Positions 25,670 to 34,213 of a stretch of DNA of 34,213 bases are shown here, in pieces (position 1 is the first letter of the stretch; each line of letters begins with the position of its first letter). The notes below the pieces were generated by a model, which saw nothing but the letters and a program-made list of their open reading frames with translations, did no database searches and had not been told where the DNA came from. A program made the translations under genes and the position numbers. This DNA comes from an uncultured Gemmatimonadota bacterium (GTDB taxonomy: Bacteria; Gemmatimonadota; Gemmatimonadetes; Gemmatimonadales; GWC2-71-9). The stretch lies in contig CAMPKP010000019.1 of NCBI GenBank assembly GCA_946887295.1, positions 1-34,213 on the forward strand, given 5' to 3'.

Positions 25670-25724
25670 CGACGACTCCACGAAGTCGAGCGAAAGGTCG
25701 GCCAATATGGGCCGCGGCCGGGAA

Positions 25725-26318
25725 TCAGGTCAAGAGTCGTTCGGCTCTCGCGTGCTCGAGCGTGGTCACCGCGCGGAGCGGCGTCAGCTCGCTCCACGGG
25801 ATGCCCACGTGCGCCAGTCGCGCGCGGGTCTCGGGCAGCAGGCGTGTGGTGCCCCAGGGCATCGCCGTGAAGATGTCGGGCACCGGCGGTGTGCCGCCGA
25901 TCAGGTAATACCCGCCGTCCAGTGTCGGTCCGATCGCGAAATCGCCCCGCCCCACTGTCGCACAGGCTTCCCGGAGCACGGAGGCGTCGAGGCTGGGACA
26001 ATCGTCCACGATCGCGAGCCAGGCCCGGCCGGGATCCGCGGACCGCGCGGCAGCGGCGAGCCGCATGCCGCGGTCGCCGGAGGCCTGGGGGCGGAAGTCG
26101 CAGCCGTCACCGAGCCAGTAGCGCATCTCCGGGCCGGCGTCGCCCGGCGCGAACCACACGGTGACGTCGAGGCCGGCGCCGCGGGCGGCGGCCAGGGTAC
26201 GCCCGGCCATGATGCGATAGAGTCTGAGTGCGTGGCGCTCGCCGACTTCCGCGGCGAGCCGGGACTTCACGGTCCCGAGACGGGGGGCATGGAGGAAAAC
26301 GGCGAGCGCCGGGGTCAC
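25725..26318 (-). CDS. TIGR04282/DUF2064 glycosyltransferase-like protein
   Basis: This protein of about 197 residues has the nucleotidyl/glycosyl-transferase (GT-A-like, CofC-related) fold. It starts directly with the family's first strand, ALAVFLHAPRLGTVKSRLA, and continues with VWFAPGD, AIVDDCPSLDASVLREAC (the metal/nucleotide Asp region; most relatives have SDCP, here DDCP), FAIGPTLDGGYYLIG and MPWGTTRLLPETRARL. These match the family in order. The substrate is not known. GTG 26318 is the start, with a weak ribosome-binding site. It lies 48 bp after the branched-chain aminotransferase gene. Confidence 0.87.
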   Translation of the reverse strand: MTPALAVFLHAPRLGTVKSRLAAEVGERHALRLYRIMAGRTLAAARGAGLDVTVWFAPGDAGPEMRYWLGDGCDFRPQASGDRGMRLAAAARSADPGRAWLAIVDDCPSLDASVLREACATVGRGDFAIGPTLDGGYYLIGGTPPVPDIFTAMPWGTTRLLPETRARLAHVGIPWSELTPLRAVTTLEHARAERLLT

Positions 26319-26366
26319 CGGCCGGGGCCGCAGTCGAGCGTCCGGGAGACGGTCGACCGCACGTGA

Positions 26367-27272
26367 TCAGCTCCGGGCCAGCGCCTGGAAGCGGGAGCGG
26401 AGGTCTCGCGTCACCGGACCGGACTTGCCGTTGCCGATGTTCCGGCCGTCCACCTGGCGGATGGCGATCAGCTCGCTCGCGGTGCCGGTGAAGAACGCTT
26501 CGTCGGCGGTGTACACGTCGTAGCGGTTGAGCATGGTCTCCTGCACGTCGTAGCCGGCGCCGCGCGCCAGCTCGATGACCACGTCCCGCGTCACGCCCTT
26601 GAGAATGCCGGCGTAGGGGGCCGGAGTGCGGATGGCGCCGTTCTTCACCACGAAGATGTTCTGGCCCGACCCTTCGGCCACGTGGCCCTCGCTGTCGAGC
26701 ATCAGGACTTCGTCCGCGCCCGAGTGGATCCCCTCGATCTTGGCGAGGATGTGCGCGAGATAGTTGAGCGACTTCACCCGGGGCGACAGCGCCTCCCGGT
26801 GCGGGATGGGAGTGCCGGCGGTGACCACCCGGAGCCCGGTCTCGTACACTTCCTCGGGAAACAGCCGGATGGTGTCCACGATGATGATGACGGTGGGCCT
26901 GGCGCACTTCCTCGGATCGAGACCGAGATCGCCGACTCCGCGGGTGACGATGTGCCGGATGTAGGCTTCGGCGATGCCGGAGCGCCGCACGGCCTCTTCC
27001 GTCACCGCGGCCATCTCGTCCTTCGGCATCGGGATCGTGAGCCAGATGGCCTTGGCCGAGTCGTAGAGGCGGTCCAGGTGCTCGGACAGCTTGAAGATCT
27101 TCCCGCCGTAGACCCGGATTCCTTCGAACACGCCGTCGCCGTACAGCAGTCCGTGGTCGTAGACCGACACCGTCGCGGTCTCGCGCCCGAGCCACTGGCC
27201 GTCGAGCCACACGGTCGGCACGCCCGCTCCCGAGGCAGTCGGGGATTTGGAGGGCTTGAGTGTAGTGGACAT
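26367..27272 (-). CDS. ilvE: branched-chain-amino-acid aminotransferase
   Basis: This is a class IV PLP aminotransferase of 301 residues for the last step of Ile/Leu/Val synthesis or the first of their breakdown. Signatures: VSVYDHGLLYGDGVFEGIRV (38-54), IRHIVTRGVG, the Schiff-base Lys167 in SPRVKSLNYLAHILAKIE, EGSGQNIFVV (Glu200 region), GILKGVTRDVVIELA and EAFFTGTASELIAIRQVDGR. All are intact. It has a ~20-residue N-terminal extension before the fold. The ATG has no ribosome-binding site but a good promoter ends six bases before it, so the mRNA is probably leaderless. D-amino acid or aminodeoxychorismate activity cannot be fully excluded, but the motifs favour IlvE. Confidence 0.93.
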   Translation of the reverse strand: MSTTLKPSKSPTASGAGVPTVWLDGQWLGRETATVSVYDHGLLYGDGVFEGIRVYGGKIFKLSEHLDRLYDSAKAIWLTIPMPKDEMAAVTEEAVRRSGIAEAYIRHIVTRGVGDLGLDPRKCARPTVIIIVDTIRLFPEEVYETGLRVVTAGTPIPHREALSPRVKSLNYLAHILAKIEGIHSGADEVLMLDSEGHVAEGSGQNIFVVKNGAIRTPAPYAGILKGVTRDVVIELARGAGYDVQETMLNRYDVYTADEAFFTGTASELIAIRQVDGRNIGNGKSGPVTRDLRSRFQALARS

Positions 27273-27278
27273 GCGCCA

Positions 27279-27307
27279 AATCTAGCCCTCGGATCGGGGA
27301 TGGCCAA
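27279..27307 (-). promoter_or_regulatory. promoter for a leaderless ilvE transcript
   Basis: On the minus strand, TTGGCC (27302-27307) and TAGATT (27279-27284) are exactly 17 bp apart, and TAGATT ends six bases before the ilvE ATG. This is the best promoter in the window and puts the transcription start at about the start codon. Confidence 0.6.
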
Positions 27308-27350
27308 CCCGACCTCTGGATTGCCGGCGCCCGCGTGGCGAGTATTTGGC

Positions 27351-28001
27351 ATGCGACCGAATCGATGGAGTGAGCCGCAGCTCGACCGCCGCAGCTATCC
27401 GCGGGCCGAGTACCGCCGGACGGCCCCCGCGCTGCTCGAGCTGATGGGCTACCGCTGCGCGGTGCGAGATCTGGCACCGGGCGGACTCCGGGTGGAGCCC
27501 GCCCCCGCAGGTCGGGTCTGGGAGGCCGGGGAGCGGCTCACCGGCGTGCTGCACCTCAGGGCAGGCGGGCTGGTGATGATCGACGGCGTGATCGAGCGGA
27601 TCGACCGCGCCGGCCTGGCGCTGGTGCCCGGCTCCGACGCCTGGCCCGATCCCGACTCGATCGACGCCGAGCGCTCGGCGCTGGTGCGCTGGCACCACGA
27701 GCGGCGGAGCGCCCCCCGCCTTCCGCTTCCGGCCCTGCCGGGTGCGGGCGGCGCGAGCACCCCGCTTCGGGACGTGAGCGCTACCGGCCTTCGCTACGCC
27801 CTCGCCCCCTCAGAGCGCGCCCCGGCAACCGGCAGCCATGTGGCCGGTGAGCTCCGGCTCGATGCCGAGACCGTGATCCCGGTGCGCGGCCAGGTGATCC
27901 GGCACGTCGGCCGGGAGATCGCCGTCGCGCTCGACCCGCCGGGGCTCACCCCGGAGATCCTCGCGCTGCTGAGGCGAAGGTACTTCCCCGAAGGGGACTA
28001 G
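27351..28001 (+). CDS. tandem PilZ-like domain protein
   Basis: This protein of about 216 residues has two PilZ-like units, the c-di-GMP-binding fold. Unit 1 begins LDRRSYPRAEYRRTAPALLE with the arginine motif (RxxxR) and has VRDLAPGGLRV in place of the usual DxSxxG. Unit 2 begins ERRSAPRLPLPALP and has LRDVSATGLRYAL, a good DxSxxG match. Both arginine motifs are present, so c-di-GMP binding is plausible but unit 1 is divergent. An in-frame ATG at 27300 would add 17 residues; neither start has a convincing ribosome-binding site. It converges on cheB, with overlapping hairpins at the junction, and may serve motility or surface control together with the chemosensory operon (inference). Confidence 0.82.
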   Translation: MRPNRWSEPQLDRRSYPRAEYRRTAPALLELMGYRCAVRDLAPGGLRVEPAPAGRVWEAGERLTGVLHLRAGGLVMIDGVIERIDRAGLALVPGSDAWPDPDSIDAERSALVRWHHERRSAPRLPLPALPGAGGASTPLRDVSATGLRYALAPSERAPATGSHVAGELRLDAETVIPVRGQVIRHVGREIAVALDPPGLTPEILALLRRRYFPEGD

Positions 28002-28017
28002 CCCCTCAGGCGGGGCT
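28000..28017. terminator. hairpin at PilZ/cheB convergent junction
   Basis: AGCCCC-TCAGGC-GGGGCT forms a 6-bp stem that touches both stop codons. An alternative stem (AGGGG/CCCCT, 27992-28006) overlaps it, so only one can form at a time. It is short but suited to ending transcription from both sides. Confidence 0.45.
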
Positions 28018-29078
28018 CAGCGCTTCGGCGGACGCGCCCCCAGCTCCGCAAGCAGGTCGGCGATCTCGCCCAGCCCCAGCACCCAGGTCGCGCCGCCGCG
28101 ACGCACCGCCGCTCGCGGCATCCCGTACACCACGCAGCTCGCCTCGCTCTCGGCGATGGTGACGCCGCCGCCCGCCCGGATCGTCGTCAGTCCCTCGGCG
28201 CCGTCCTCGCCCATCCCCGTCAGCAGGATGCCCAGGACCTGGCCGGGCCTCGAGCGCGCCGCCGAGCGCATGGCGACGTCTATGCTCGGGATGTGACGCG
28301 CGTCGGCGGGCTCCGGCGAGAGCACGACGGCGAGTCCCGGACTCACCCGCAGGTGGCGGCCTCCCGGAGCGACCACGACGTCTCCCGGCGACAGGCGATG
28401 CCCTTCGACCGCCTCGGTGACCCGCAGGCGGCTCAGCGAGTTCAGCCGGCGCGCGAACGGCTCGGTGAACCCGGCCGGCATGTGCTGCACCACCACGACC
28501 GGCAGCGGGAAGTGCGCCGGCAGCCGCTCCAGGATGCGCTGCACGGCCGCGGGGCCGCCGGTCGAAGCGCCGATCACACAGAGCTCACAGCCGTCCAGAT
28601 CGGCCGGCACGGCGGAGCCCGCGGCCGGGTGGCGCTCCGCGCCGTTGCCGTTGGTGAGACGCCCGGTGCCGCTCGCGGGACGCTCCCGCGGGCGGAGGGC
28701 CACCAGACGGTCCACCACCTCCCGGCGCAGGAACTCCAGGTCCATCACGTTGAAGGCCGACTTGTCGATGAAGTCCACCGCGCCGGCAGCCAGCGCGGTG
28801 ACGGTCGCGGCAGCCCCTTCGCTGGTGTGCGCCGAGAGCATCAGGACCCGCAGCGACGGCTTCCACCGCAGCAGAGCCGGGAGGACCTGGAGTCCGTCCA
28901 TCCCCGGCATCGCCACATCCAGCGTCACGAAATCGGGATCGGCCGCCGGGATCCGGGCCAGCGCCTCCGCCCCCGACTCCGCGTCGCCGACGACCCGGAT
29001 GCCGGGCTCCGCGTCCAGCACGCGAGTGAGCGCCCGCCGCACGAACGCCGAATCGTCCACGATGAAGACCCGGATCAT
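28017..29078 (-). CDS. cheB: chemotaxis response regulator/protein-glutamate methylesterase
   Basis: CheB removes methyl groups from chemoreceptors when phosphorylated by CheA. The receiver domain (1-120) starts MIRVFIVDDSAFVRR, with phospho-acceptor Asp54 in FVTLDVAMPGMDG and Lys106 in DFIDKSAF. After a linker of ~40 residues comes the methylesterase domain with catalytic Ser172 (GASTGGPAAVQ), His199 (VVQHMPAGFTEPFA) and Asp292 (LLTGMGEDGAEGL). All are intact, so it should be a functional enzyme. Its ATG overlaps the cheR stop as ATGA. It is the last gene of the chemosensory operon. Confidence 0.97.
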   Translation of the reverse strand: MIRVFIVDDSAFVRRALTRVLDAEPGIRVVGDAESGAEALARIPAADPDFVTLDVAMPGMDGLQVLPALLRWKPSLRVLMLSAHTSEGAAATVTALAAGAVDFIDKSAFNVMDLEFLRREVVDRLVALRPRERPASGTGRLTNGNGAERHPAAGSAVPADLDGCELCVIGASTGGPAAVQRILERLPAHFPLPVVVVQHMPAGFTEPFARRLNSLSRLRVTEAVEGHRLSPGDVVVAPGGRHLRVSPGLAVVLSPEPADARHIPSIDVAMRSAARSRPGQVLGILLTGMGEDGAEGLTTIRAGGGVTIAESEASCVVYGMPRAAVRRGGATWVLGLGEIADLLAELGARPPKR

Positions 29079-29902
29079 GACGCGGGCGGCTTGCGGTAGA
29101 TCACCGAGCCGCCCACCACCACGGGCTGAAGCTCCGTGGCCCGGTCGAAGAGCGACTCCGAGTGGCCCAGGCAGAGATAGCCGCCCGGGACCAGCGCGCG
29201 GGTGAAGAGGCCGATGAGCCGGTCGAACGCGGCGTCGCCGAAGTAGATAAGGAGATTCCGGCAGAAGATGACGTCGTACGGACCATCGAGCGAGAATCCC
29301 GGTGCGAGCAGGTTCGCCTGGAAGAACCTCAGACCGAGGCGATACCGGTCCTTGAGGCAGAACCGGCCCTGCTCGACCGTGAAGTACCGCCGCCGGGCCT
29401 CGGCATCACAGGCCCGGAGCGAGGTCTCCTCGTACCTCGCCTCCCGGGCCCGTGCGACCCGCTCGGGATTGAGGTCGCAGGCGTGGATCTCCCATGACTT
29501 GCCGGGCGGAAGCCCGGCGTTGTGGAGCGCGATCGCCAGGGAGTAGGGCTCCTCGCCCGAGGAGCACCCCGCCGACAGCACCCGCAGCGGGCTCGACGGC
29601 GCCGCCGTGCGGCGCTCCGGCAGGAGGTGGTCTATCAGGATCTCGAACTGGCGGGTCTCGCGGAAGAAATAGGTCTCGTTGTTGGTGACCAGCGCGGGCA
29701 GCTTGTCGAACTCGGCGTCGCGCTGGGGGTGGAAGCGCAGGTACTCGTAGTAGGCGCGGGGGGAGTCGAGCCGCAGCTCGCGCATCCGGGGCCGCAGGCG
29801 CGACGCCAGGATCTCCTGGCGCACGCCGTCGAACGTGAGGCCGAAGCGCTCCTGGATCAGGTCGCCCAGGAGCTTGAGATCGGCCGGCTGGAACGAGGTC
29901 AC
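29075..29902 (-). CDS. cheR: chemotaxis protein methyltransferase
   Basis: CheR methylates receptor glutamates using S-adenosylmethionine. The 275-residue protein has the N-terminal helical domain (LIQERFGLTFDGVRQEILAS, LVTNNETYFFRETRQFEIL), the SAM-binding motif RVLSAGCSSGEEPYSLAIAL (107-126), IHACDLNPERVARARE and YDVIFCRNLLIYF. All are canonical. The receptor in this operon has no C-terminal pentapeptide tether, so CheR must bind it directly. The start is GTG 29902, overlapping the HEAT gene stop by four bases (GTGA); its end overlaps cheB in the same way. Confidence 0.97.
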   Translation of the reverse strand: MTSFQPADLKLLGDLIQERFGLTFDGVRQEILASRLRPRMRELRLDSPRAYYEYLRFHPQRDAEFDKLPALVTNNETYFFRETRQFEILIDHLLPERRTAAPSSPLRVLSAGCSSGEEPYSLAIALHNAGLPPGKSWEIHACDLNPERVARAREARYEETSLRACDAEARRRYFTVEQGRFCLKDRYRLGLRFFQANLLAPGFSLDGPYDVIFCRNLLIYFGDAAFDRLIGLFTRALVPGGYLCLGHSESLFDRATELQPVVVGGSVIYRKPPAS

Positions 29903-31899
29903 ACGGCTGCGCGGGGCGAGCCGTCGCGAGTGGGCTGGTCGATGGCGGCCCGCGCGGTCGACGCGACGACCGACTCGACGTCGCGCGCCAGCGTGAGCAG
30001 CGCAGCGCGCGCCTCGGCGGTCCCCATGCGGCCGAGTCCCTGGGCGGCCGAGTTCCGGATGTCCCAGTCGGGGTCTTCGGCGAGCCTCAGCAGCACCGGC
30101 AGGTGATCGAAGCCCGCCACCTCGGCGAGTCCCTGCGCGGCGGCGCGGCGCATATCGAGGTCGGGCTCCGCCAGCCGGAGGAGGAGAAACTCGGAGAGCC
30201 AGGAAGGCGCGATCCTGAGCAGCGACCAGACGATCTGGTGCCGCTCGTGGGGGCCGCAGTCGGGATAGAGGCTGCGAAGTCGTGTGGCCGCGCCCTGCGC
30301 GCGGCAGTGCCCCAGCGCGCGAATGACGTGGAAGCGGAGGGAGTCGGCGCTGCCCAGCAGCGCCACCAGCGTCGTCACGGAGCGATCGCCGCCGCGGCGT
30401 ACCAGCAGCTCCAGCGCCTCGGTCTGGATGGGCTGGTGGCGGTCGGCGAGGGCGCGCAGCAGGGCGACCTCCGCCTTGGCGCCGGGCAGGCGGGCCGCTG
30501 CACGAAGCGCCGCCAGGCGCACTGCCGCGCTCGCCGACTCGGTCATCTGAAGCACCCGCGGCTCCAGCGTGGGGACCGGGGTACGTGCCATGACCGCCAG
30601 GGCCGCGACCATCACCGACTCGGCCGTACCCGGCTCGAGGCAGGAATCGAGCTCGCCCAGCGCTCCGGCCGACAGCCGGGCCAATCCCTGCGCGGCGGCC
30701 GCCTGCTCGGGCGGCTCGCCGCGGCGCAGGCGCTCGAGGAGGAGCGGGGCGACGGCGTCCAGGTCCATCCGGCCGAGCGCGAGGCACGCCGCCGTGCGCA
30801 CCGCCGGCCGGGGATCGCTCAGGTGCTCCACCAGGGCCGAGAGCTCCTGCGGGCCGAACGACCCGGTGCGGAGCGCGCCGCACCGCACGTCGGGATCGGG
30901 ATGCTCCAGCAGCGCCGTCAAATGCGGCGCCAGCCCCTGGGGAAAGCGGGCCAGCAATCCCTCGATCCATTGGGCCATCGGGTCGGTGGCCAGGCGCGCG
31001 AGCAGGGCCGGGAGCAGCTCGGCGATGCCGCCGGCGGCCACCAGCGCCGCAGCGGCCCGGAGGAGGCTCTCCCCGTCTCCCGCGTCGTCGGCCTCGGGCA
31101 CTACGGTCAGCAGCTGTCGCAGGTAGGCGACGAGGTTCCCTCCGTCCACCACGACGTCGCGCGCCACTCGGCGCATCGCCGGCTCGGGGTCGGGGTGCAG
31201 CTCGATCACCACGGCGACGGCGAGCAACAGCGGATCGCGAAGCGCCCGCTCGCGCACCGCCAGCAGCAGCGGAAGCAGCGGCTCGAGCGACTCCGGGGCC
31301 GCGATGCGGCGCAGCGCCTGCACGGCGGGCTCCGCCAGCACCGAGTCGGGCACGAACGCCATCAGAGGCCCGACGGCGCCCGGGTGGCCGATCTCGCCCA
31401 AGGCCTCGATGGCGGCGAGCTGGAGCCACAGGTCGCGCTGCAGCAGGACGCAGAGCGCGGGCACCGCCTCGCGCACTCGCAGCTTGCCTGCCGCCTCGAT
31501 GGCGGCCTGGGCGACGTTGGGATCGGGGTGGTCCAGCAGCGGGAGGATCGCGGGGCCGGCCGCCGCGAAGCCGATCCGTGAGAGGCTCTGCAGCGCGAAG
31601 AGCATCAGCTCGGGGTCGCCGCGGTCCAGCATCGCCACCAGGTGAGGCACCGCGTAGGGGCCCTGGCGCTCGAGGGCGCCGAGTCCGGCGTTCCGCCGCA
31701 CGGCGTTCTCGCCGTCGGCCACCAGCTCGCCGAGCACGGCCGGCTCCACGTACCGCGCGGCCAGGCGGATCGCGCGCTCGCGGACGCTGGGCGCGGGGTC
31801 CTCGAGCGCGGCGAGAATGTGCTGCTCGCCCCCCGGCACCCTGGCGGCGGCCTCGAGCGCGGCGAGCCGTTCCGCCGGGGCGGTGAGCAGGCCGCTCAT
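29899..31899 (-). CDS. HEAT-repeat protein embedded in chemosensory operon
   Basis: This is a 666-residue soluble protein built almost entirely of HEAT-type helical repeats (I see about sixteen), e.g. [60 protein letters not shown] and [20 protein letters not shown] with the typical D-x-x-x-R-x-x-A-A pattern. The middle repeats (about residues 200-330) are less regular. There is no enzymatic domain, signal peptide or membrane segment. HEAT arrays are protein-binding scaffolds. It overlaps the MCP gene (ATGA) upstream and cheR (GTGA) downstream by four bases each, so it is made in step with receptor and methyltransferase. A structural or adaptor role in the array is inferred. From memory, Myxococcus Che7 also has a HEAT-repeat partner (Cpc7). 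Confidence 0.92.
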   Translation of the reverse strand: MSGLLTAPAERLAALEAAARVPGGEQHILAALEDPAPSVRERAIRLAARYVEPAVLGELVADGENAVRRNAGLGALERQGPYAVPHLVAMLDRGDPELMLFALQSLSRIGFAAAGPAILPLLDHPDPNVAQAAIEAAGKLRVREAVPALCVLLQRDLWLQLAAIEALGEIGHPGAVGPLMAFVPDSVLAEPAVQALRRIAAPESLEPLLPLLLAVRERALRDPLLLAVAVVIELHPDPEPAMRRVARDVVVDGGNLVAYLRQLLTVVPEADDAGDGESLLRAAAALVAAGGIAELLPALLARLATDPMAQWIEGLLARFPQGLAPHLTALLEHPDPDVRCGALRTGSFGPQELSALVEHLSDPRPAVRTAACLALGRMDLDAVAPLLLERLRRGEPPEQAAAAQGLARLSAGALGELDSCLEPGTAESVMVAALAVMARTPVPTLEPRVLQMTESASAAVRLAALRAAARLPGAKAEVALLRALADRHQPIQTEALELLVRRGGDRSVTTLVALLGSADSLRFHVIRALGHCRAQGAATRLRSLYPDCGPHERHQIVWSLLRIAPSWLSEFLLLRLAEPDLDMRRAAAQGLAEVAGFDHLPVLLRLAEDPDWDIRNSAAQGLGRMGTAEARAALLTLARDVESVVASTARAAIDQPTRDGSPRAAV

Positions 31900-33371
31900 A
31901 CCTGGAGCAGCGCGACGCGTTGCCGGAGCGCGTCGGATTCGCCGGCCAGGCTCTTCGCCGCCCCGTTCATCTGCTCCACCGCCACCAGGTTCTGCCGGGA
32001 CACCACGGCGATGGCCTCGACCGCCTTCACCACCATCTCGCCGCCGTGCTTCTGCTCGATCACGGCCTCGGACATCTGGTGGGTGAGCTGATTCATCTTC
32101 TGCGCGGCCGCGCTGATCACCTGGGCGCCGGTGGCATTCTCGCTGATCGACCCGGCGATCTGGCGCGCGAGGGCCGACATCCTGCCCACGGTCGCGAGCA
32201 CTTCCCTGGCATCGGCGGCCTGCTCGTCCGCGGCCGTGGCGGCCTCGGCCACCAGCCCGGAGGTCTTGCTGATGGACTCGACGATGCCGGCGAGCACGTG
32301 CTCGATCAGCGTCACCGCGCGCTTGGTGTCCTTCTGCACCGTCTCGATCACGGTGCCGATCTCCTGCGTGGCGCTCACCGACCGCTCGGCGAGGCGGCGT
32401 ACCTCGTCGGCGACCACCGCGAAGCCTTTCCCCGCCTCGCCGGCGCGGGCCGCCTCGATGGCGGCGTTGAGGGCGAGGAGGTTGGTCTGGTCGGCGATGC
32501 CTTCGATGACCTTCACGATCTTGCCGATCTCGTCCGACCGCTGGCCGATGGACGAGATGGACTCCTGCAGCCGCTCGCCGTTGCCCCGGGTCTCCACCAC
32601 CGACTGCTGGCTCACCTGGTCCACCTGATGGATCCGCGCGGCGATCGCGCCCACGTTGTCGATCATGGTGCCGAGCGTGGCGCTGGCTTCCTCCACCGCC
32701 CCGATGAGGACCTCGCCGTTCTCCGCGGTCTGGGTCAGCGTCGCGCTCATCTCCTGGATCGAGGCGGAGGTCTGGTCCACGTTGGCGGCGAGGGCCTCGG
32801 CGCTCCGGGCCAGGTGCTGCATCTGCGAGGCGATCTCGACCATGGTGGACGAGGTCTCCTCGGTGGAGGTCGACTGCATCTCCGCGCCCTTGGCCATCTG
32901 TGTCGAGGAGGCCGAGATCTCCTCGGCCGACATCGCGACGGTGCGGGAGGAGACCGCGATCTGGGTGGCGATGTCGCGGAGGTTCTTCACCATCTGGCGC
33001 ATGGAGTGCTCCAGCCAGCCGATCTCGTCCCGCGACTGGCTCCGGATGTCGGTCGTCAGGTCGCCCTTGGAGACCTGCTCCGCCAGGACGCCGAGCTGGG
33101 TCAGCGGATCGGCGATGAGGCGGGCGAGGCCCAGCGCCAGCAGCACGCCGAGTCCCATGGTGACCACCAGCAGGACCAGGATCATCGCCCGGGAGTCCTG
33201 GAAGACCTGCTCGGCGCCCACGGTATCGTTGCCGGCGTTGTTGAGGCGGTCGAGCGCCCGGATCGCCTGCCAGCCGAGCAGGGCGGTCAGCGCCAGCACC
33301 GCGCTGAACCCGCTGAGGATCTTCCGGCGAATGGTCCAATCCTTGATCGTCTGTTGCCAGGCCTTGGTCAT
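31896..33371 (-). CDS. methyl-accepting chemotaxis protein with minimal periplasmic loop
   Basis: This is a 491-residue chemoreceptor. It has a short cytoplasmic N-terminus, TM1 at about 17-36, only ~26 residues outside, TM2 at about 63-85, then HAMP ([19 protein letters not shown]), a long coiled coil and the conserved hairpin tip [20 protein letters not shown] followed by [18 protein letters not shown]. The lack of a ligand-binding domain suggests sensing through the membrane, the HAMP/coiled coil, or a partner. No CheR-binding pentapeptide at the C-terminus (ends VALLQV). ATG 33371 has AAGGA upstream. It is between cheW and the HEAT gene. Confidence 0.95.
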   Translation of the reverse strand: MTKAWQQTIKDWTIRRKILSGFSAVLALTALLGWQAIRALDRLNNAGNDTVGAEQVFQDSRAMILVLLVVTMGLGVLLALGLARLIADPLTQLGVLAEQVSKGDLTTDIRSQSRDEIGWLEHSMRQMVKNLRDIATQIAVSSRTVAMSAEEISASSTQMAKGAEMQSTSTEETSSTMVEIASQMQHLARSAEALAANVDQTSASIQEMSATLTQTAENGEVLIGAVEEASATLGTMIDNVGAIAARIHQVDQVSQQSVVETRGNGERLQESISSIGQRSDEIGKIVKVIEGIADQTNLLALNAAIEAARAGEAGKGFAVVADEVRRLAERSVSATQEIGTVIETVQKDTKRAVTLIEHVLAGIVESISKTSGLVAEAATAADEQAADAREVLATVGRMSALARQIAGSISENATGAQVISAAAQKMNQLTHQMSEAVIEQKHGGEMVVKAVEAIAVVSRQNLVAVEQMNGAAKSLAGESDALRQRVALLQV

Positions 33372-33405
33372 CGTTCCGCGTCCTTGAGCAATGCTGAGAG
33401 GGGAG

Positions 33406-33915
33406 CTAGGCGTTCAGGAGCAGGACCTTGTCGAGATCGAGGAGCATGATGAGCCGGGAGTCCCAGCGTGCGACGCCGGTGAGAAAGTCGGTCTCCGCGG
33501 TGACCACTTCCTCCGGCGGCGGCGCCACGCTCTCGGCCGGCACCTTCGTCACCTGGGAGACCCGGTCCACCAGCAGGCCGAGCGCGCGGCCGCGCACTTC
33601 CACCACGACGATCCGGGACGCGGGTGTCACCACGGCCTCGGTGAGGCCCAGCCGCGTTCTGATCTCCACCACCGCCAGGATCCGGCCCCGGAGGTTGGTC
33701 ACGCCGCGCACGTGAGTCGGCACCTGCGGCACCCGGGTGATCCCGTTGACCCGGATCACCTCGCGCACCTGAGTGACCGGGATGCCGAACTCCTCGCGAT
33801 CGAGCGCGAAGGTCAGGAGGTGCAGCATCGGGGCCGGAGCGCTCGCGTCCGCCGCCGCCGCCGGCAGCGCGTCAGCAAACCCCAGCAGAGGATCGACCGC
33901 GCGCTCAGTTGGCAT
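33406..33915 (-). CDS. cheW: CheW-like coupling protein
   Basis: CheW links the receptor to the kinase CheA. This one has 169 residues: a ~28-residue Ala-rich N-terminal extension and then one CheW domain, with [60 protein letters not shown] and [19 protein letters not shown], all in the family order. Start ATG 33915 lies inside the end of the CheA gene (11-bp overlap), so coupled translation is likely. It is followed by the receptor gene after 34 bp. Confidence 0.95.
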   Translation of the reverse strand: MPTERAVDPLLGFADALPAAAADASAPAPMLHLLTFALDREEFGIPVTQVREVIRVNGITRVPQVPTHVRGVTNLRGRILAVVEIRTRLGLTEAVVTPASRIVVVEVRGRALGLLVDRVSQVTKVPAESVAPPPEEVVTAETDFLTGVARWDSRLIMLLDLDKVLLLNA

Positions 33916-34213
33916 GGGAAGCTCCGTCGAGAATGCGGACCACGTCGAGGATGCACGCCACTCGCCCGTCGCCGAGGATGGTGGTGCCGGAGACGACGGC
34001 CGGGCGACCCAGGGCGGGATCGAGGCCCTTCACCACGATGTCCTGGTGGCCGATGAGGCGGTCCACCAGCAGTCCGCGCCGCTTGGCGCCCGCGGTCATC
34101 ACGACGTAGAAGGGACGAGGTGCCCGGGACGGCTCGTGGGTCCCGAGGACGGCCCCGGCATCGGCCACGTGGATCAGGTCGCCGCGCCATTGAGTGACCC
34201 CCTGGTTGTTGAT
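33905..34213 (-). CDS. cheA: CheA histidine kinase, C-terminal fragment (cut by window edge)
   Basis: Only the last 102 residues are in the window, and the frame is open at the right edge. They match the CheA P5 regulatory (CheW-like) domain: FYVVMTAGAKRRGLLVDRLI, then GHQDIVVKGLD and VVSGTTILGDGRVACILDV, a segment characteristic of CheA rather than a free CheW. The kinase, dimerisation and phosphotransfer domains lie outside. A CheY or extra receiver, if present, must also be outside or fused to CheA. Confidence 0.88.
   Translation of the reverse strand: MNNQGVTQWRGDLIHVADAGAVLGTHEPSRAPRPFYVVMTAGAKRRGLLVDRLIGHQDIVVKGLDPALGRPAVVSGTTILGDGRVACILDVVRILDGASHAN

Noticed and set aside
29903..31429. 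Upstream extension of the cheR frame through the HEAT gene
   Set aside because: The CheR domain begins at GTG 29902; the extension is an out-of-frame shadow of the HEAT repeats.

Overview
This is a GC-rich, densely coded bacterial segment with no mobile element, CRISPR array or rRNA. The protein families (MoaC, UvrA, DNA polymerase III delta', BCAT, lipoprotein lytic transglycosylases, a Tat-dependent DUF411 protein) and the base composition fit an uncultured diderm soil-type lineage. Gemmatimonadota is my best guess, but it is inferred from protein style and not proven. Several genes lack a Shine-Dalgarno sequence and instead have a TAnnTT-like -10 box 6-7 nt before the start codon (uvrA, alkA, ilvE, perhaps holB), which suggests leaderless transcripts.

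Layout. 1-3636: the 3' part of an HD phosphohydrolase overlapping a DUF411 metal-binding protein; a convergent MBL-fold hydrolase preceded by a small hypothetical gene; a GNAT acetyltransferase. 3633-8679 (minus strand): a flippase-like membrane protein and an ABC exporter as one pair, then a triple-FHA membrane protein and a PP2C phosphatase as another. 8806-13047: uvrA converging on an aromatic amino acid decarboxylase. 13171-16732: a TPR-LuxR regulator, an alpha/beta-hydrolase-fold protein that has lost its catalytic Ser and His, and an EamA transporter. 16768-20321: AlkA-type glycosylase, a small Pro-rich hypothetical, an MBL-double-rhodanese persulfide enzyme and a methyltransferase. 20420-20492: tRNA-Asn(GUU) on the minus strand with a strong terminator. 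20773-23039: holB, moaC and an SLT transglycosylase, translationally coupled or tightly spaced. 23130-27272 (minus): BCAT, a TIGR04282-like glycosyltransferase, two hypotheticals and an MltD-like LysM transglycosylase. 27351-28001: a tandem PilZ-like protein. 28017-34213 (minus): a chemosensory operon in the order CheA (3' end only), CheW, MCP, HEAT-repeat protein, CheR, CheB, with 4-bp stop/start overlaps at three junctions and an 11-bp overlap at a fourth.

The two parts most worth a closer look are (i) the TPR-LuxR regulator with its neighbouring pseudo-hydrolase, separated by a pair of short palindromic direct repeats placed at the hydrolase promoter, which resembles a ligand-sensor/regulator pair; and (ii) the chemosensory operon with a 666-residue HEAT-repeat protein built into it between receptor and CheR, and a receptor that has almost no extracytoplasmic domain.
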